Assembly: GCA_038502055.1 (NCBI GenBank)
Contig: JAXRKN010000044.1
Coordinates: 8,998,501-9,062,500, forward strand
DNA from: Tanytarsus gracilentus
Taxonomy: Eukaryota; Arthropoda; Insecta; Diptera; Chironomidae
Direction: 5' to 3'
DNA: 64,000 bases
This document shows, piece by piece, positions 12,158 to 26,000 of this stretch; position 1 is the stretch's first letter; each line of letters starts with the position of its first letter. Under the pieces are notes generated by a model. It was given only the letters and a program-made list of their open reading frames with translations. It was not told where the DNA came from and searched no databases. Both the position numbers and the translations under genes were made by a program.

Positions 12158-14243
12158 TTCTTCACTTCAAACACACATAAATATACGATAAGATGAAGCT
12201 GTTGTTCACGTGAAACGGGTGGATGGAGCAAGAATAAATATTTTTCTTTCGAGGATGGTTATCCGAAGAGTTACAAACCATCCGTAAGAAAATAATTGTT
12301 CCTAAGACGATATGAGAAGGAAAGAAATTGTCTCACTCGCATTCTATCCCCTAGATGTGACTTTGTAGCTTGCTCGACTATGAATTTTATCTGCAACACA
12401 TCTAGGGTGGGAGATCCAATGGAATTTATGACGAGTCGTAGATAGGATTTCATTCGAATGGATAAATTAGATTACTGAAATTTCTGTTTGTAAGCACTTT
12501 TCAGTATTAACTTTTTTCGTATGTCGCAAGAAAGATTCGCTGCAAAAAATGAGCGATTTTCCATCCCTCGCACTGACTGTGTGCTATATGCTCTGGCGGA
12601 AGGGACAACGAGAGCGGAAAATTAAATATGAATGACAATGAAAATGGAACCGAGAGGAGAGCGTGAGACAAGTCAAGAGAAATATTAATGGTGTATCTTC
12701 AACGATAATTATTTGTTGATGTTCCTCGGGACGGAGAGAGAGAGAGCATGGGCACTAAAAATATAAATGGAGATGAAAATTAAAATTTCGAATTAAGTGA
12801 GATGAAAAAAGGGCCCTGGCACTGCCACTTGCCGTTTCCTCCACGCCATTCATTATTCAGAAGTGTCTCTGTGCTATGCTTTCATCCTTTCCGATGTGTA
12901 CAGGGGTTGTGCTTAAAATATTTATTACCATCAACCTTTATGTTAAAACTATTTTTTCTGACCTTTCTGTAATTTCTCCATAAATTTATTCTGCTTGCTC
13001 GAAAATCCACTAAACATCATGCTACAATTGCCACACATAATCCTTTCGCTACATGCTTAATGTTTATGTTGAGTTTTAAAAAAAACTTTAATCTCCTCCT
13101 GTGTGTATATAAAATTTTATGTGAAAGCGAGGAAGCTGAAAAATGTCATTAAAAAGTGGAATTTAAGCGTAGAGAGATGAGAGCTGAAAAAAGCTCACAA
13201 ACACTAATTTGATAGCGGTAATAACTTTGCACATTAAATCTCCGAACGTCATGTATGAAAACGATACATGGATGAATTTTATGGACGACAGCATAAAAAT
13301 TGAAAATAATTAACATTAAAAATGATCATTTTGTGATAAAAAATCTTTTTTCTATAATCCTTTGCCTTAATGTCACTGCAATGCTCGAGAGAGCATGATG
13401 GATTTAATGAAAAATAGATGTCAAATGAATTTTTTTATGTCCTTAAGTTTTAGAGCTGGAAAATATTTAAATTTTACCTCAACTATATAATGTTCAACTT
13501 TATCACCTCCTTAAGAGTCATTGCAAGATGTATTTCGGAAGGAAAGTCCATTCACATCGACGTCATGTCGGAGAGAAAGTAGAAAGTAGAATTTTCCCCA
13601 TTTCCTCTTTTCGAGATGGTTTCGCAAAGGATCAATTTCCTGAAGGCACGAGCTGTTACAATTCTATGATGAGCAAAAGAAAATTGAAACTGTTGCGCTT
13701 GTGCTGGAAATAATTTTTTTATGTTCAATCAGTCTAGCAGAAATGTTGTTTGAGATTGTGATGGAATCTGTTATTCCTTTGCTCATTCACCGATTTGATA
13801 TCAAAAGAGACTTTCTAGAGGATCCTTAAAAAAGGGTCTTTAAATCACGACTTCTCGATGCTATATCATAAAAGAAATCATCAATCTCGAAAAGTTTCAA
13901 AGAAATTCCTCAAAAATAAATAGTAGAACAAGAGAAATAAATGTTTTTCTCTTCTTTCACGAGACATGCACTTTTATGCTTAGTCATTTGATGATCATGT
14001 TGGATTTAAGCGATGATTATGGATGACTATGAGAAGAGAATGTACAGGAGAAAAAGAATATATCGTCGATAAAGTTCAAGGAAGATCTTTCCAATTTAGA
14101 TCGTGAGGTTCGTCTTTCGAACTTTGTAGACGACTCGAGAACAAAACAAAACTCAGAAGAACTCTCGAGGCTATAAAAAAAAGACCAAACGAAGCATAAT
14201 TAAAAATAATCGTTCGCTTTGTTGTGCACTCAGTCTGTGGTAA

Positions 14244-14268
14244 AGAGAGAGAGAGAGAGAGAGAGAGA
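14244..14268. repeat. (AG)12 microsatellite
   Basis: An uninterrupted AG dinucleotide run of 25 nt. It is the longest perfect dinucleotide repeat I noticed in the window. GA runs are common in fly promoters and introns (GAGA-type sites), but no adjacent gene is evident here. Confidence 0.85.
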
Positions 14269-17200
14269 ACGACGATGATGGGGGAAAAGGGAAAAGAAAA
14301 ATCGAGACTAAAAAAATCCAAAAACTCATCGCGCATTCCCTCGCGTAAACTGCCTGTACTTTTTTGTTAATAAAATTATTTTCGACATATATGTGACCGA
14401 TGCTCTCTGGCTCTTTCCACCATGTACATTTATTTTTATTATCATGGAGAATCGATAGAAAAATGTGTATCTTTATTGTGATGTAATTAATGAAGTCTTT
14501 TCTCTCGAACGATACAGTCAGTCTTTAGAATAACAAAAGTCTTTACAATCCATCATAATCTGCTTTCGGACTGGATGGTGACGCATGATTTCAAAAAGTT
14601 TTCCATTAAATTCATTTCATCAACAATTTTATTTATAAAAAATTTCCTAAAATTGAATTAAAAATATTCCAGAATTTTCTTGTTTATGATGAATTTGATT
14701 AAAACCATGAACTCAGTTACTCAACAGGCGACTCTTGTAATTTTCAATTTAAAAATCTCCACCTAGCAACAAGAAAAGCCTATGCAAATTATTCACATTT
14801 AATTAATGCCACAATAATCCATCGTTCACGCACAGTAAGTTCTAGAGCTCAGCGAAAAAAATAAAAAGCATAAACACACACTTGTACTTGCTGTGGCAAA
14901 ATATAATAAATCGCATTAATTTAGCCTCTCTTTTTTTGCATGAGCGCGAGATATGTTAATCATCTCACGAAAATAAAAAGAAGGAAAAGAAACAACTGGC
15001 AAAAAGTCATGACCGAGGCTCACCAAAGCGATCTGATCGGCAATAGATAGCCATGAATGGGGACAATGAACTAGTTGTGAGCCCGCTCATATACACGAAA
15101 AAAAAGAGTAAACGAGAAGTAATGCCGAGCAGAAGAATTAAATAATAATTTAAATATTCAGAGTAATGCGAACCGAGGAGAGATACATACACAGAGAGGT
15201 AATGTTTTCTGTACGTTGAACCTTGAAAATGAAATCCATAATGGAAATGGAGAAAAAATACATTTAAATTTGTGTGTAACTTGCCCTTGAGGTCGTGCTG
15301 CTTTCATACACTCTTCTCTCTCTCTTTTCAACTTTTGTTTTTACTTTTTACCCAAGTTCTGTACGGGCATCATTCCTTCCATTGTTTTTCATGCCGTAAC
15401 TATCATCATCGGCTTCTACATATTATTCACATGACAACTAGATAGGGATTTAGTCGCAGTTTATAGAGGTGACTGTGAGCTTTCCTATAAAATTTATTTT
15501 CTTCAATTTAAAAGAAAATCTTAATAGTCCTTAAGCCATCATGAAATAATTTTCACATTCACTCCGAAACTACCTCAATGACCCCTCCCACTAAGTTCTC
15601 AGCTCTCATCGGACATTCACTCTGAACTCTATCAATTGCCTATAGGGTTGTCGTGAGTTGAACATTTTTCACTCAGCGCATAAATTTTTATATTTTACTT
15701 CTCGAGCATAAATCTGCACACACATATTCAAGGTTCAATTAATCATTTCATAAAGCAACGACGATGTGCAGAAGCGAGAGCATAAAAGCAAACGATGACG
15801 ATGTGCGCAAGAGAACAATGAGGATTATCTATAAATAGCTTTGAAGATAGCCTTTTATGTATAGATTGGGGATTATCAACACTCTTTTTTTCTTCAGCCA
15901 TATCCATTTATCGTTGGGTTGTTACAAGCAGTTTAATTTCTTTTCCTCCTCACTTACTCGCATATATAAAAGTGAACATTTTCGCTGACTGTTATACAAC
16001 AATAACAAAAAGCTGCGATATAACGAATGTCGAGTGGAAAGAAGAGAGAAAGAATCAAGGTCACTGAAATTTGTTTGTGAGCCTTCAACTCTCTTTCGCA
16101 GAAAGCTTGTTGATTCGAAACAAAAAAAAATTATATGAAATTAAATAAATAAACTCTTTACGGTCGGAAGATGTGCTTTGCCGGAAAGGTGAGGTAGGAA
16201 ATGAGTTGAAATGTGGAGCTTTAAATAGAGGGTTCGAATTTTGAGTTAAATTTTTGAAAATTTAAATATCTAGTCGAAAATTTTTAATTCAAATTATACA
16301 AACGGCCATTTTAAATTTAAATTTTTAGTGACAAAAAATCTTTTAAAATGCTCTGGAAGTAATTTTATCAATTATGCAAAACTTTTTTCAATTTCAATAG
16401 AATGACAACTTAATAAATTTAAATTTTCACTCCGACTACCCAGGAACAAGAGAACTTTTTCTTATTCAACTTGATTCTCATGTATTGTTGCGATTATGTA
16501 CTAAACCATGTGCTTTTGTGCTCCTTCAAGAGTTATTCATGAGACTCTTGCCGTATATTTTTTTACCTCGTTGTTTTAACTTTATTGCTCGCCTTTTTTT
16601 GCTTGCTTCATCCAATCGACTTAATACTTAATCCTTTTTTTGCTTCTTCCCCTCTCTTTTCATTGAAAATCGCTCAACTCCTCGATAATGCGCGTGATTT
16701 GAGGAAGCGAGGATGATTTGTTCTTTACGTTGGTCACGCTAAAAAAATTTAAGTTTATAAAATTTTTAAATAATTTTTATTGTGACTCATTTTATGATCA
16801 TCCCCACATTCAATTAATATTTCCAGGTTAATAGTATTAGAATAGCCTTGAAATGTCAACCCCGATCAATTTGAATCCACGTGTGAGTTCTCTGAACCCC
16901 CTTATTTTTCAATCGACCCTCTTCGATCGGATTGAGTACAGACAGCAGCAGCCCAATAGTTCTTTAGCATTTTTACCGAGAGAGTGGTGCAATCATTAAA
17001 AAAAATCGTCTCAAGAACTTCTTATTTATTCTTTTCCTCTTTTTTGCATTTCTTTCAATTTATTGCCCCGACTGTTTTTTTCTGCTTTCTACAAGGTCTC
17101 GCGTTCGTCTCGGTTATTTTGCTTATACCATCAACATCCCAACAGCCAGCTCTCGTAGTCATTCTTTATATATGTAAGCAGCGCGCGCGGCTCTTTCTTC

Positions 17201-20000
17201 TTTCTTTGACTGTTTCTGTGTGCAATAGAGAGTGTCTTAAGGCATATAATATGAGAAGAAAGATGAGAAAGAGTCAGAATTGAGATTATCAAAGTTCTTG
17301 TGTCGCTTCGGAAATTTCTTTCTTCTTCTTCTCTCTACAATTGTGTGTAGATACACATTTAAGTCTGTCGCGCTATCCAAAGTCGTCGGATTGCAACTGA
17401 AAATAAAAATTATGTATTTTCTTCTTTTGTTTATGTACAATTTTATAATATTCCCGATGCGGAGTGGAGAAGCGTAAAAAATGAGCGATAAAGAGCAACA
17501 TTACTCATTCAAATCATGTCTCGTCGACGCTCTGATGACACCACGTGGTTTGCTTAATTCGCGCACGAATGATTTCATTAATGGCTAGAAATAAACTTCT
17601 TTGTCATTTTACTTCTCTCCTCGATGTCGCGTTTGCTAAATTTTATATTTGCTCACTCTGCAATCTGTCCGAATTGGACTTTTTTACTCAGTTTGAATTA
17701 TGAGAAGTTGTCGAGGGGGTGCCTCGGGAGTCGTTTCTTCTTCTTGAGCGATTTAAATTTATAACTTCATTACGTGATTTTGCGATTAGAATTTTTGAGC
17801 TTCTTGGGAATTATTAGGTATAGCTTTCTTGAGTTCAAGATGGTTCTTTTTACTTTCTGAGAATCTAAAAATTTTAAACAATTTTTAAATTCTTCTAGAA
17901 TAAAATCCAAACAAATTTTTCATTCGATATGTCGTCATTAAAAACAATTTTAAACTTTTTTTCTTTCAAATTCTAAACCCGTGTTCTAGTCAATGGCACC
18001 AGAGACTTTATTATAACTTTAATTACAAATTGTCTTTTTTCCCACTGAATTGTTTTACTCTCAATTGAATTGAAATAAATTAGCAATAAAATAGAAGATA
18101 GTAATTGTGTCCGGCCTAGAGCTCAGCTCAATAAAATGGGGAGCAATGAATGGGTGAACGAGGAAGAAGAAGAAATTGAACAGCACTTTACACTTCGTGT
18201 GTCATATTGTGTCGAATCTCATTGTATTTGCGAGAGACTTACGACAAATAATATTCCAGCAAATAGAGGTGCGTAAAAAGTGTAAATTATGAGCACATTA
18301 AAACGTGAAAAGAGAGAAGTGCTTATACAGGAAATTGTAAATAATTTTAAGCCATAAATCAGATCGTTCACCCTGGAATAAAAGCAATGAAAAACAAAGT
18401 GAGAGAGACTGAATGAGTAACTAATAAGAAATGCCGGCATATTGTGTCCCTTATGTGTGCTCTCTCAGGTCGATCGTCTCCGTTGTCGGCGGCGATGAGC
18501 AGCGGAGGAAAAAAAGAAGAGCAAAAAGAACGAATGATAAATAATTTTAATGGATTTTCGCCGATTCTTCTCTTGATTCAGTGTCAATGGCACTAAAAGT
18601 GAGAGAGAGCGCGCGTCAGAGACATTCGCAAAATGTATGTACACAAGCGATCTATAAACACACCATCAAAAGCCTCTTTTCTCTCTCTCACTCACTCCCG
18701 CAATGCCATCCAATTAACCCTGCGCGGAACAGTTGACGCGAAAGAACTTTTTCAGCTGTTGCAAAATTATTCCGTCTGTGTTTGAATAATCTTTTGGTGT
18801 TGAATAATATGAGTTCATGCCCGCATTGAGATGGGGGATTTGTCCTCTTGAACATACATTTAAAATTCTCTTCGGAACGAATTTATTTTTATTTTTTTTT
18901 GGGCAAATGTTTTTTGGCGGTTTTTAGTTGGAAAATGTCAAAAGTCTGCGTGAGTGATCGAATGCTTTTATTTAGATTCAAAAAACTTTATAAAAAATTT
19001 TAAAAAATATTTTTTAAATGAGTCAGAACTTAAACTTCATGTGGTTTTAAAAAATTCTCTTTAATGGAATTTCCTGGTCAAAAACTCTCCATGAAAAAAA
19101 AAGCGAATTACAATGAAATAAAAAATATTCTACGCTTTGTTGTTGTTGCCTGGCTGGGAAGGAAGAAGAAAACAAATTCACGCGGATGGATGGAGATAAA
19201 CTAACTAAGCATCATCAAAAAAAACGTCTAAAAGTTCAATGTGCTTTAACTTAAGCGCGAGCGTTTTTTCCTCTTCTCATTGCTGCTGCTCTTTATGTGT
19301 CCAACTCATGTATATCACCTCTCTATTCACTCGTCTATTGTTCGACGCGTTTTCGCTTTCTCACTCTAACGTACAGACTATTTTCGATGATGGTATGGCT
19401 TGGTACCGGCTTTTTTTGCCGCTCTAAATCACGTCAACCCCAAAAAAAGCTGTGAGAACACACTGAAATAAAAATTTATAATGTTTTTTAAAGTTAGGAC
19501 AGGTGAAAATTATAGGAATTAAAAGTACAATCACCCGTCATTAGCCATCATCATCACCGTTCGCTGTTAAGCTTCAGAATTCAATTCGATACGAGGGGAG
19601 GGAATTGAATTTGTTTTTTATTTCGTTAATTTCTTGATTTCATTTAGCGCTTCCGCTTGGATTAAAAGTTCTTTAGACAAAAATATTAATATTTTTTGGG
19701 TTTGTTAACAAAATTTGTCACAACTTTTTAAATATACGTAAATGCACGTTCCTTTAACTTTTTTTCCGTGTAATTAAAAAAATGTTTTGTGAGTAAAGCA
19801 GGAAAACATTACAGCTTTAGCGAGTGTCATTAATTAATGGCTCGATTGTGTGTCATTGTGCTTTTCCAATGAAAGCAAACGAAGAAGCCAAAAGAGAACT
19901 TTCTTCGCATTCTCTCAATGTCATTTGAACGACAAACTTTTCTCTTCACTCTTTTAATGGATTTTTCTCGAAAGTACAAAGAACAATTCTTAAGTGAAAC

Positions 20001-23000
20001 ACACAGCAGAAAGCTGATAATGGATTTAGAATGCATTAAAAAACTCTTCTGTAATCTTCTTTCGTCATAAAATTTTTCACCTCTTGGTGCTTAATCTCCA
20101 TGCGCATCTTAAAATGTTCAACAAATGGATAAACATGAAATTATTTTCTTCTTATTAGATTTATATCGTGCCACGATAATGTGTTTACATGTTAACATGT
20201 ATTCAAATAGCATACTGTTGAGTGGCGAGTGATTAAATTGTTGGGCTCCTGTTTTGTAAACGATTAGTTGGTTTTTTGACCGACCAGTGGTTTTAATAGA
20301 CAAAAAAAATTCAATTTAAAGTTTTTATGTTTAATTATGGATTTCATTTAGCTATGTTTTATTTTCATAACTTAGATCACACACGCGCAAACCAGTGAGT
20401 GTAATTTTAAGTAACTAATTTGGTTGAAGATTGACGACATTTTTGCGAGCATTTTTTTCTATCTAAAAAATTATTTCCAATTCCTTTCTAAAGCACATTT
20501 TTCGATATCCATCTAGCACTTTCACGTCGATCCAATCATGTATCATAATCCCATGTCATTCGATTGCCCGTAAACACTCATACACGGTCAGTAGACACTG
20601 ATTGATAAAAGCCAATAATTTAGAACTTGTCGACTCACCAGCTCCAATGTGTACACATGTGAAAGAGAGTCAGAGAGATAGATTATTATCCGACATTCAT
20701 TTTTCATGCTTTCGTTTTATTCAAGGCGAATAGATGGAAAGAGAGAACGAACTCGCGGGATTGTGGAGTGAGAGATAATTAAATTTCAACCATTATCGAT
20801 GCTTATAAGCAATTGGACAACCTTCAACTTTTCACCCGTAAATTAATTGATCCAAAATAATTTTTATTACCTGCCTCGAAAAATAAATCTCTGAGAGATG
20901 AAAAATTGTTTTATGCCAAGTCATCTATGACGGCAGCACACACACACATCAATAATTCCCTTCAAAAGCAGTGAACTTGAAAAATTTCTTCACAAATCTC
21001 TCTGAAGCCAAAAAAATAAACCATGAAGAGATTTTAATATGTCTGTGAATATGCGCTCGTGTTGAATGTTCAAACATGGAAAATCCTTCATCGCTACGAG
21101 GAAAATCGAGACTCCGATGGAAACTGATGGATTTTTGTTCATCAACTTTTTACAATCATTCGGGTTTACCTTTCGATAATGGTACATGGTGGTTTTCAGC
21201 ATCTGCATGTCGCTCGTTCAAGTGCTCGTTATCTACGATTGAGTCAAAATTTTAAAATTCTTCCATCGGAAAAATTTTTCCATTTGGAATTAAGTGCAGA
21301 TCTGGTGTATTTACATGAGCTTCAAACTTCGAAATATTCATGGTCGCAGGAATTGATTCAATGCGGCAGCGGCAACAGTAGCAAAAGTCGGCAGTTTGAG
21401 TCGGGGATTATAAGTGGGTGGTAGCACTCGTTCTCAGGCTAAAGCCAATCTAAATTATTCATGCTGCTATTTCCTCTGCTCGCTTCCTACCCTTCCATGT
21501 ACCTACTGAATATAATCTTTCGATGATGTAAAATTGTTGGTAGATTTTTGATCAGATTTCCATTTTTATTGAATCTCTAACTCAAATCTCTCCTAGGCTC
21601 CCTAAAGACATTGTAATCTTTGTTACATATCATCGCGTGTATCGAAAAAAACAGTGAGATCTAGCGCGAAAAATCTCTGATATTAATAATGCAAGATGAT
21701 GCTGCATCCAAGAGGGAGATGAAGTTAGATTTTTTACAATTGTAGAAAAAACTTTTAAAGAAAGCCATCACAATAATTTTTCCAGCCCACTTATCTCTAA
21801 AAGGGTCCTCGCCCTCAAAAAAGCACATCGATGAAGGGTCTAATTGACTCTTTTTATAACAACGAGCATAAGACAAAAAGAAGAAGAAAAGTTTTCATTT
21901 TCTCATCATCATGTCATATGCTCTCGAAACACCACATGACAACACGAGCTTTTAATAGAAGAAAAAGGTGAAAGAAGAAAAATCGTTGAAGGACAGAAGT
22001 GACTTTCACTAAGTGGCAAGTTGGAGACATAGTCAAAAAGAGCTTTCCTTTAGAAATAAATAAACATTTCGGAGGCGTTTAAGCATCTCGGTGGTGAAGA
22101 GACTTTTGTCTCTCTCATGCGTGACTTTTGGACGCATCTTTAATGTATATAAAGCTTTAATGAAAGATATTTGAAATCACACAAACTTCAAAAATTTCCT
22201 TCTTCGCGTTAACTATTAAAGACTTGAAAAGAAACACTTAAAAAATTTCAGCTTACTCTTAGCAACTAAAACTTTTTTCTTCGTTCCCCTTCGGCGTCTA
22301 TTAAAGTTTACTTAAGTAGTCGCAAATGTTCTTTTTAACTACAAGATGGAAAAAATCGACACTGACCTATGGCTACGAAACTAAAAATGCATTACTTTAA
22401 CAATTTCCGCCATAAAAGTGAGTGGAAAAAGAAATTTCCATGGTTTCTTTATTGGATGAAAAAGTGCCTTCCGAAAATGTAGCAATTTCCATCTTTTCTT
22501 TCTTTCTCTTTAGACTTAGCAACTGAGATCCTTGGGAAGAGATGAAAGAGGATGGAAAAGATGAAAAATTGAATATGCTGATTATGATAATGAAGTCGGA
22601 AATTGGGGTGCGTAATTTCTCTCTTTCTCCGCTTTCCTCTCCAAAAAAAAATACTCTCGAACGAAGGCTGTTGATGTCGTTGTTATTCTATGCGACATAA
22701 ATAGCATCATCACAGAGAGACGGTATCTAAAGGCAACCAGCTTGTTGATAAAGATTCATTTTTTTCGAGAACAATTTGTATATCTGCAATTTGCGTTTCA
22801 TTTTTCTTTCTCGAGTGATTTTCATAAGATTACGTGAATTTTTATCCTTTTTCTTATTATCTAATTTAATTTTATATTCACGTAGGGGAGAAAGTGTCGT
22901 TCCCTTGTATAATATCCACAAAGATTATTGAAGCACGAATGATTTAATTAATAAATTTTTTAATTATAATTAAAAGTCGTCAACCCCTTGCACATGACTT

Positions 23001-26000
23001 AATTTCATTTCTTAATCATCTCAACATCTAATTTTCTTTATTAATTCTTTAATTTTACGCATGCAAAAATTTTTCAACTCTTTTTTCCGCATCCACGAGT
23101 CGACATCATCATCATCAGAGTATTTTTCCGGATGAATTTTTTCCCCTCATCGTTTAATTTTTTTGAAAGCCTAGAAGGGGTGTATGAAAATTCTTTCGAC
23201 CGCATAATGAGAATATCTACATGTATATTTTTTTGAGAGCGATGAGAAAAATGGTAGCAATAAAGGGTTAAAATGCTTTTTCATGACTCCTACATGCGAG
23301 CATCCCCATGTCATAACTTTAAGCATTTTATTAGCACCCTGGAAACTTTTTTGATCTCTCAACTCTCGCTTGTGAGAGCATGTGTCAAATCTTCCTGTTT
23401 ATTGATGTAAATATTACGTAGGTTGTTCATGGCAATTTGTCTTCTCGCAGCACAAGTAATAAATAGGAAGGATTGAAATGACACAAATAAAAATTTCATG
23501 CTTGGCTGAAACGAAGTGTGATGATGATGATGAGAACAAGAAGGGAGTTAAAATGGCGATTTTTTCTAACGATGTCCAATTAATCTTATACTGCGGTTGT
23601 CTCTCTCTCTCTCGTGTGTGTATGGAGATAAATAAAATATTAATGCCGCGTGGAATGAGCGTTAACTCTCTTGAAAAATTTATTTTCTCATATTCTTTTA
23701 TGGCGATCTCGTAAAATTTAGATTTTTCATTTACGCCATCTAATGATGATGCTCATTTATTTACACTATTGTCAAGCCCAGTGGGGAATTTTATTGTGAA
23801 TTAGAAATATTTTAAATTGATAATTTTATATAACTCTAAAAAGTTTTTTCTAATTGGGTTAAAACTTCACCAGCAAAATTGACATTAAGATCTCACTTCA
23901 CACATTAATCACAGCGACTGAGAGCTGTGATGTAAACAAGTGCTTGTAATCAGTGCTTAAATCGCATTTAATTAATTTTTGTCAATCATTGATTCAATTA
24001 ACTCTATTCAAATTGGAGCAAATTCGTGCGCATTCGATGAGAGGACTGCGATTGACACACAGCAACACACCGCCGTTGAGTAAAAATGTAATCGAAAAAA
24101 AATTCATGGAAAAATGGCGAGAGAGAGATGCCAGCCATAAATTAAAGAATTGTGGTTTGGATAAATCTATTTCGGAATAGATACCGGAAATGCCGAAAAA
24201 AAAGTTGTTTAGACGAAATGGAATTGGATTTTTTGTGTGTAAACGTTGAGTAAATTATCTAATCTCTGAGAGTGACAGGTCGAGGATGGTAGATTGGATT
24301 CACCGTTTATGTTGATTCATATTTAAATGGGAAAGCTCAAGTTGAAATTTGATTTAAAATTTAAGGATTTCATTTATGTGGTGTCCAGTTACTATTTAAT
24401 TAAATTTTTACCACTTATTAAAATTCCACTCAAAACTCACCAAAAAAAGCGAGATTAAAATAAAAACATCAACCGTTTCCATAGTTAAATGTGTGAATTG
24501 AGAAGCGGTTTCGAGTGTGCAAAAGGGAAAAAGTTCTCGAGAGCGAAAACAATTTTTATTTGGTTTCAAATTTCAAGAGAATTTTTTCGTTTTCATTTGA
24601 AATTCACTTCGTATGTGCTATGGCAACATATTAACAAAAAAAAGAAACAACAACACTGCCAGTGTATCCAACAACGACCGACACTTAGAATGGATGGATT
24701 GTAAAGAGTTGGAGAGAATGTAAAAAGAGGAAAAATGTGCAAAGCGATGCACAATAAAAAAAGAGTTTTCATTTTCATTCGACCAGAGTCGCCGTTTTCG
24801 TGGCTTGTCGATTTTCATGGACCTAGTCGTTGTCATATGTTTTTATTGCATTGTAAATTCCTTGCGAAAAGGCATTAAGGCAGATTCAACCCTCGATAAA
24901 GACTCAATAAAGATTTTAAATAAATTTCCATCGCAAGGCATTCTGAAAGGCGATGTCAGAAGAAGCATAAAGACCTTGTAAAATCGACGCGCAACAGAAG
25001 AAGAGGGAAATAAATTTCAAAGACAGCAGAAAAAAGAGTGTGCAGCAGCATGAAGCTGGCAATGAAGAGGAATCGCGAATTATCTTGCAATTGAGTTCGA
25101 GAGGAAAAAGTAAAGTCACGAATTTCTTCGGTTATTTCACTTCTCTTATTGCCTCATCGACTACGATTTGATTACTCAACTGTCTGCGGGCAGCAAGGGA
25201 TAGAAATGTATAAAATTATGAAAAGATATTATCAAAAATTACAATATCTTGCTTTTGAATTAAATATTTGAAAAATGTTTTCGCATTATTAAAGGAATTA
25301 TCTCTCGCATAATTTTGCACCCACCCAGAGATTTAATAATTTTGTGACTATCCTTACAATTCTTTTCTTCATGCGATTAAGGATCTCAAATCGTGCTTAT
25401 AAAATCATTGAGAGTTCATACGATCAGAGATTGGAGATGATGAAATTAGATTTAATGGCAATGTATGTACGATCATACCCCAGAGACTCGCTCGAGAAGG
25501 TGTATACCGTGAATTACTCAATAAAACAATTTTCGAGGATATTCTTGGCGGGCTTTAGTGTACAAATCCCCATTCCCATCAAAAGGCTCATGAACTTTGT
25601 GATTCGTTCATTATGTTTACGAAGCAATTCCAATAAACTTTTATATCCATTACACTCCGCTCTGTTGCTGTGTCTCTTTTCCTTCTTCTCTCCCCATTCA
25701 TTTTCGTTCATTTTTTTCCTCTTTTTATTTAAATCACCAATTGTTTCTTGCGCAGCATAATGGACATTATCTGTGCTTCAATGATCTGAACTGCGAGGAG
25801 CGAAGGCAGAAAAAAAAGAAAAACCTTCAACCGACCATCATCACGACTTCTTGTGGATATTCTGTTGTTGTTTATTATTGGCCTGTGTGTGCTGTACTTT
25901 CATGTTTTTATGTATTGCTTATCCATTTTGTACCTCAAATTATTGATATCCCTCGAAGGCACTTGTGTCCTTGTGCCGATTTATTGACCTCGCTTCAGTT

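Larger units (their letters stand above)
9836..20000. other. Gene-poor non-coding stretch, first part
   Basis: No gene is supported. The longest open frames are about 100 codons, AT-rich in composition, and show no recognisable domain or flanking splice pattern. Local features are a GC-rich hairpin at 10047-10089, a small hairpin at 10651-10670, a TTC run at 12141-12157 and an AG dinucleotide run at 14244-14268. Some patches of higher GC content (for example 17160-17200 with a GCGCGCGCG run, and 18480-18620) could be regulatory but carry no motif I can name. Confidence 0.65.

Noticed and set aside
16224..16240. GGGTTCGAATTTTG, which resembles a tRNA B box
   Set aside because: No A box lies at the right distance upstream and no acceptor stem can be formed, so it is not a tRNA gene.
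20187..20200. Perfect 14-bp palindrome ACATGTTAACATGT
   Set aside because: A short AT-rich palindrome of this size can arise by chance; there are no repeats of it nearby and no associated gene.
25344..25760. 138-codon plus-strand open frame, the longest in the first 32 kb
   Set aside because: It opens with a non-ATG codon, has a Phe/Ser/Leu-rich C-terminus typical of translated T-rich DNA, and shows no domain or splice support beyond one acceptor-like site at its end.
8158..25760. Shared 13-mer TTGCGCAGCATAA at 8158-8170 and 25748-25760
   Set aside because: Several chance 13-mer matches are expected within 64 kb, and the flanks do not align beyond the T-rich run before it.
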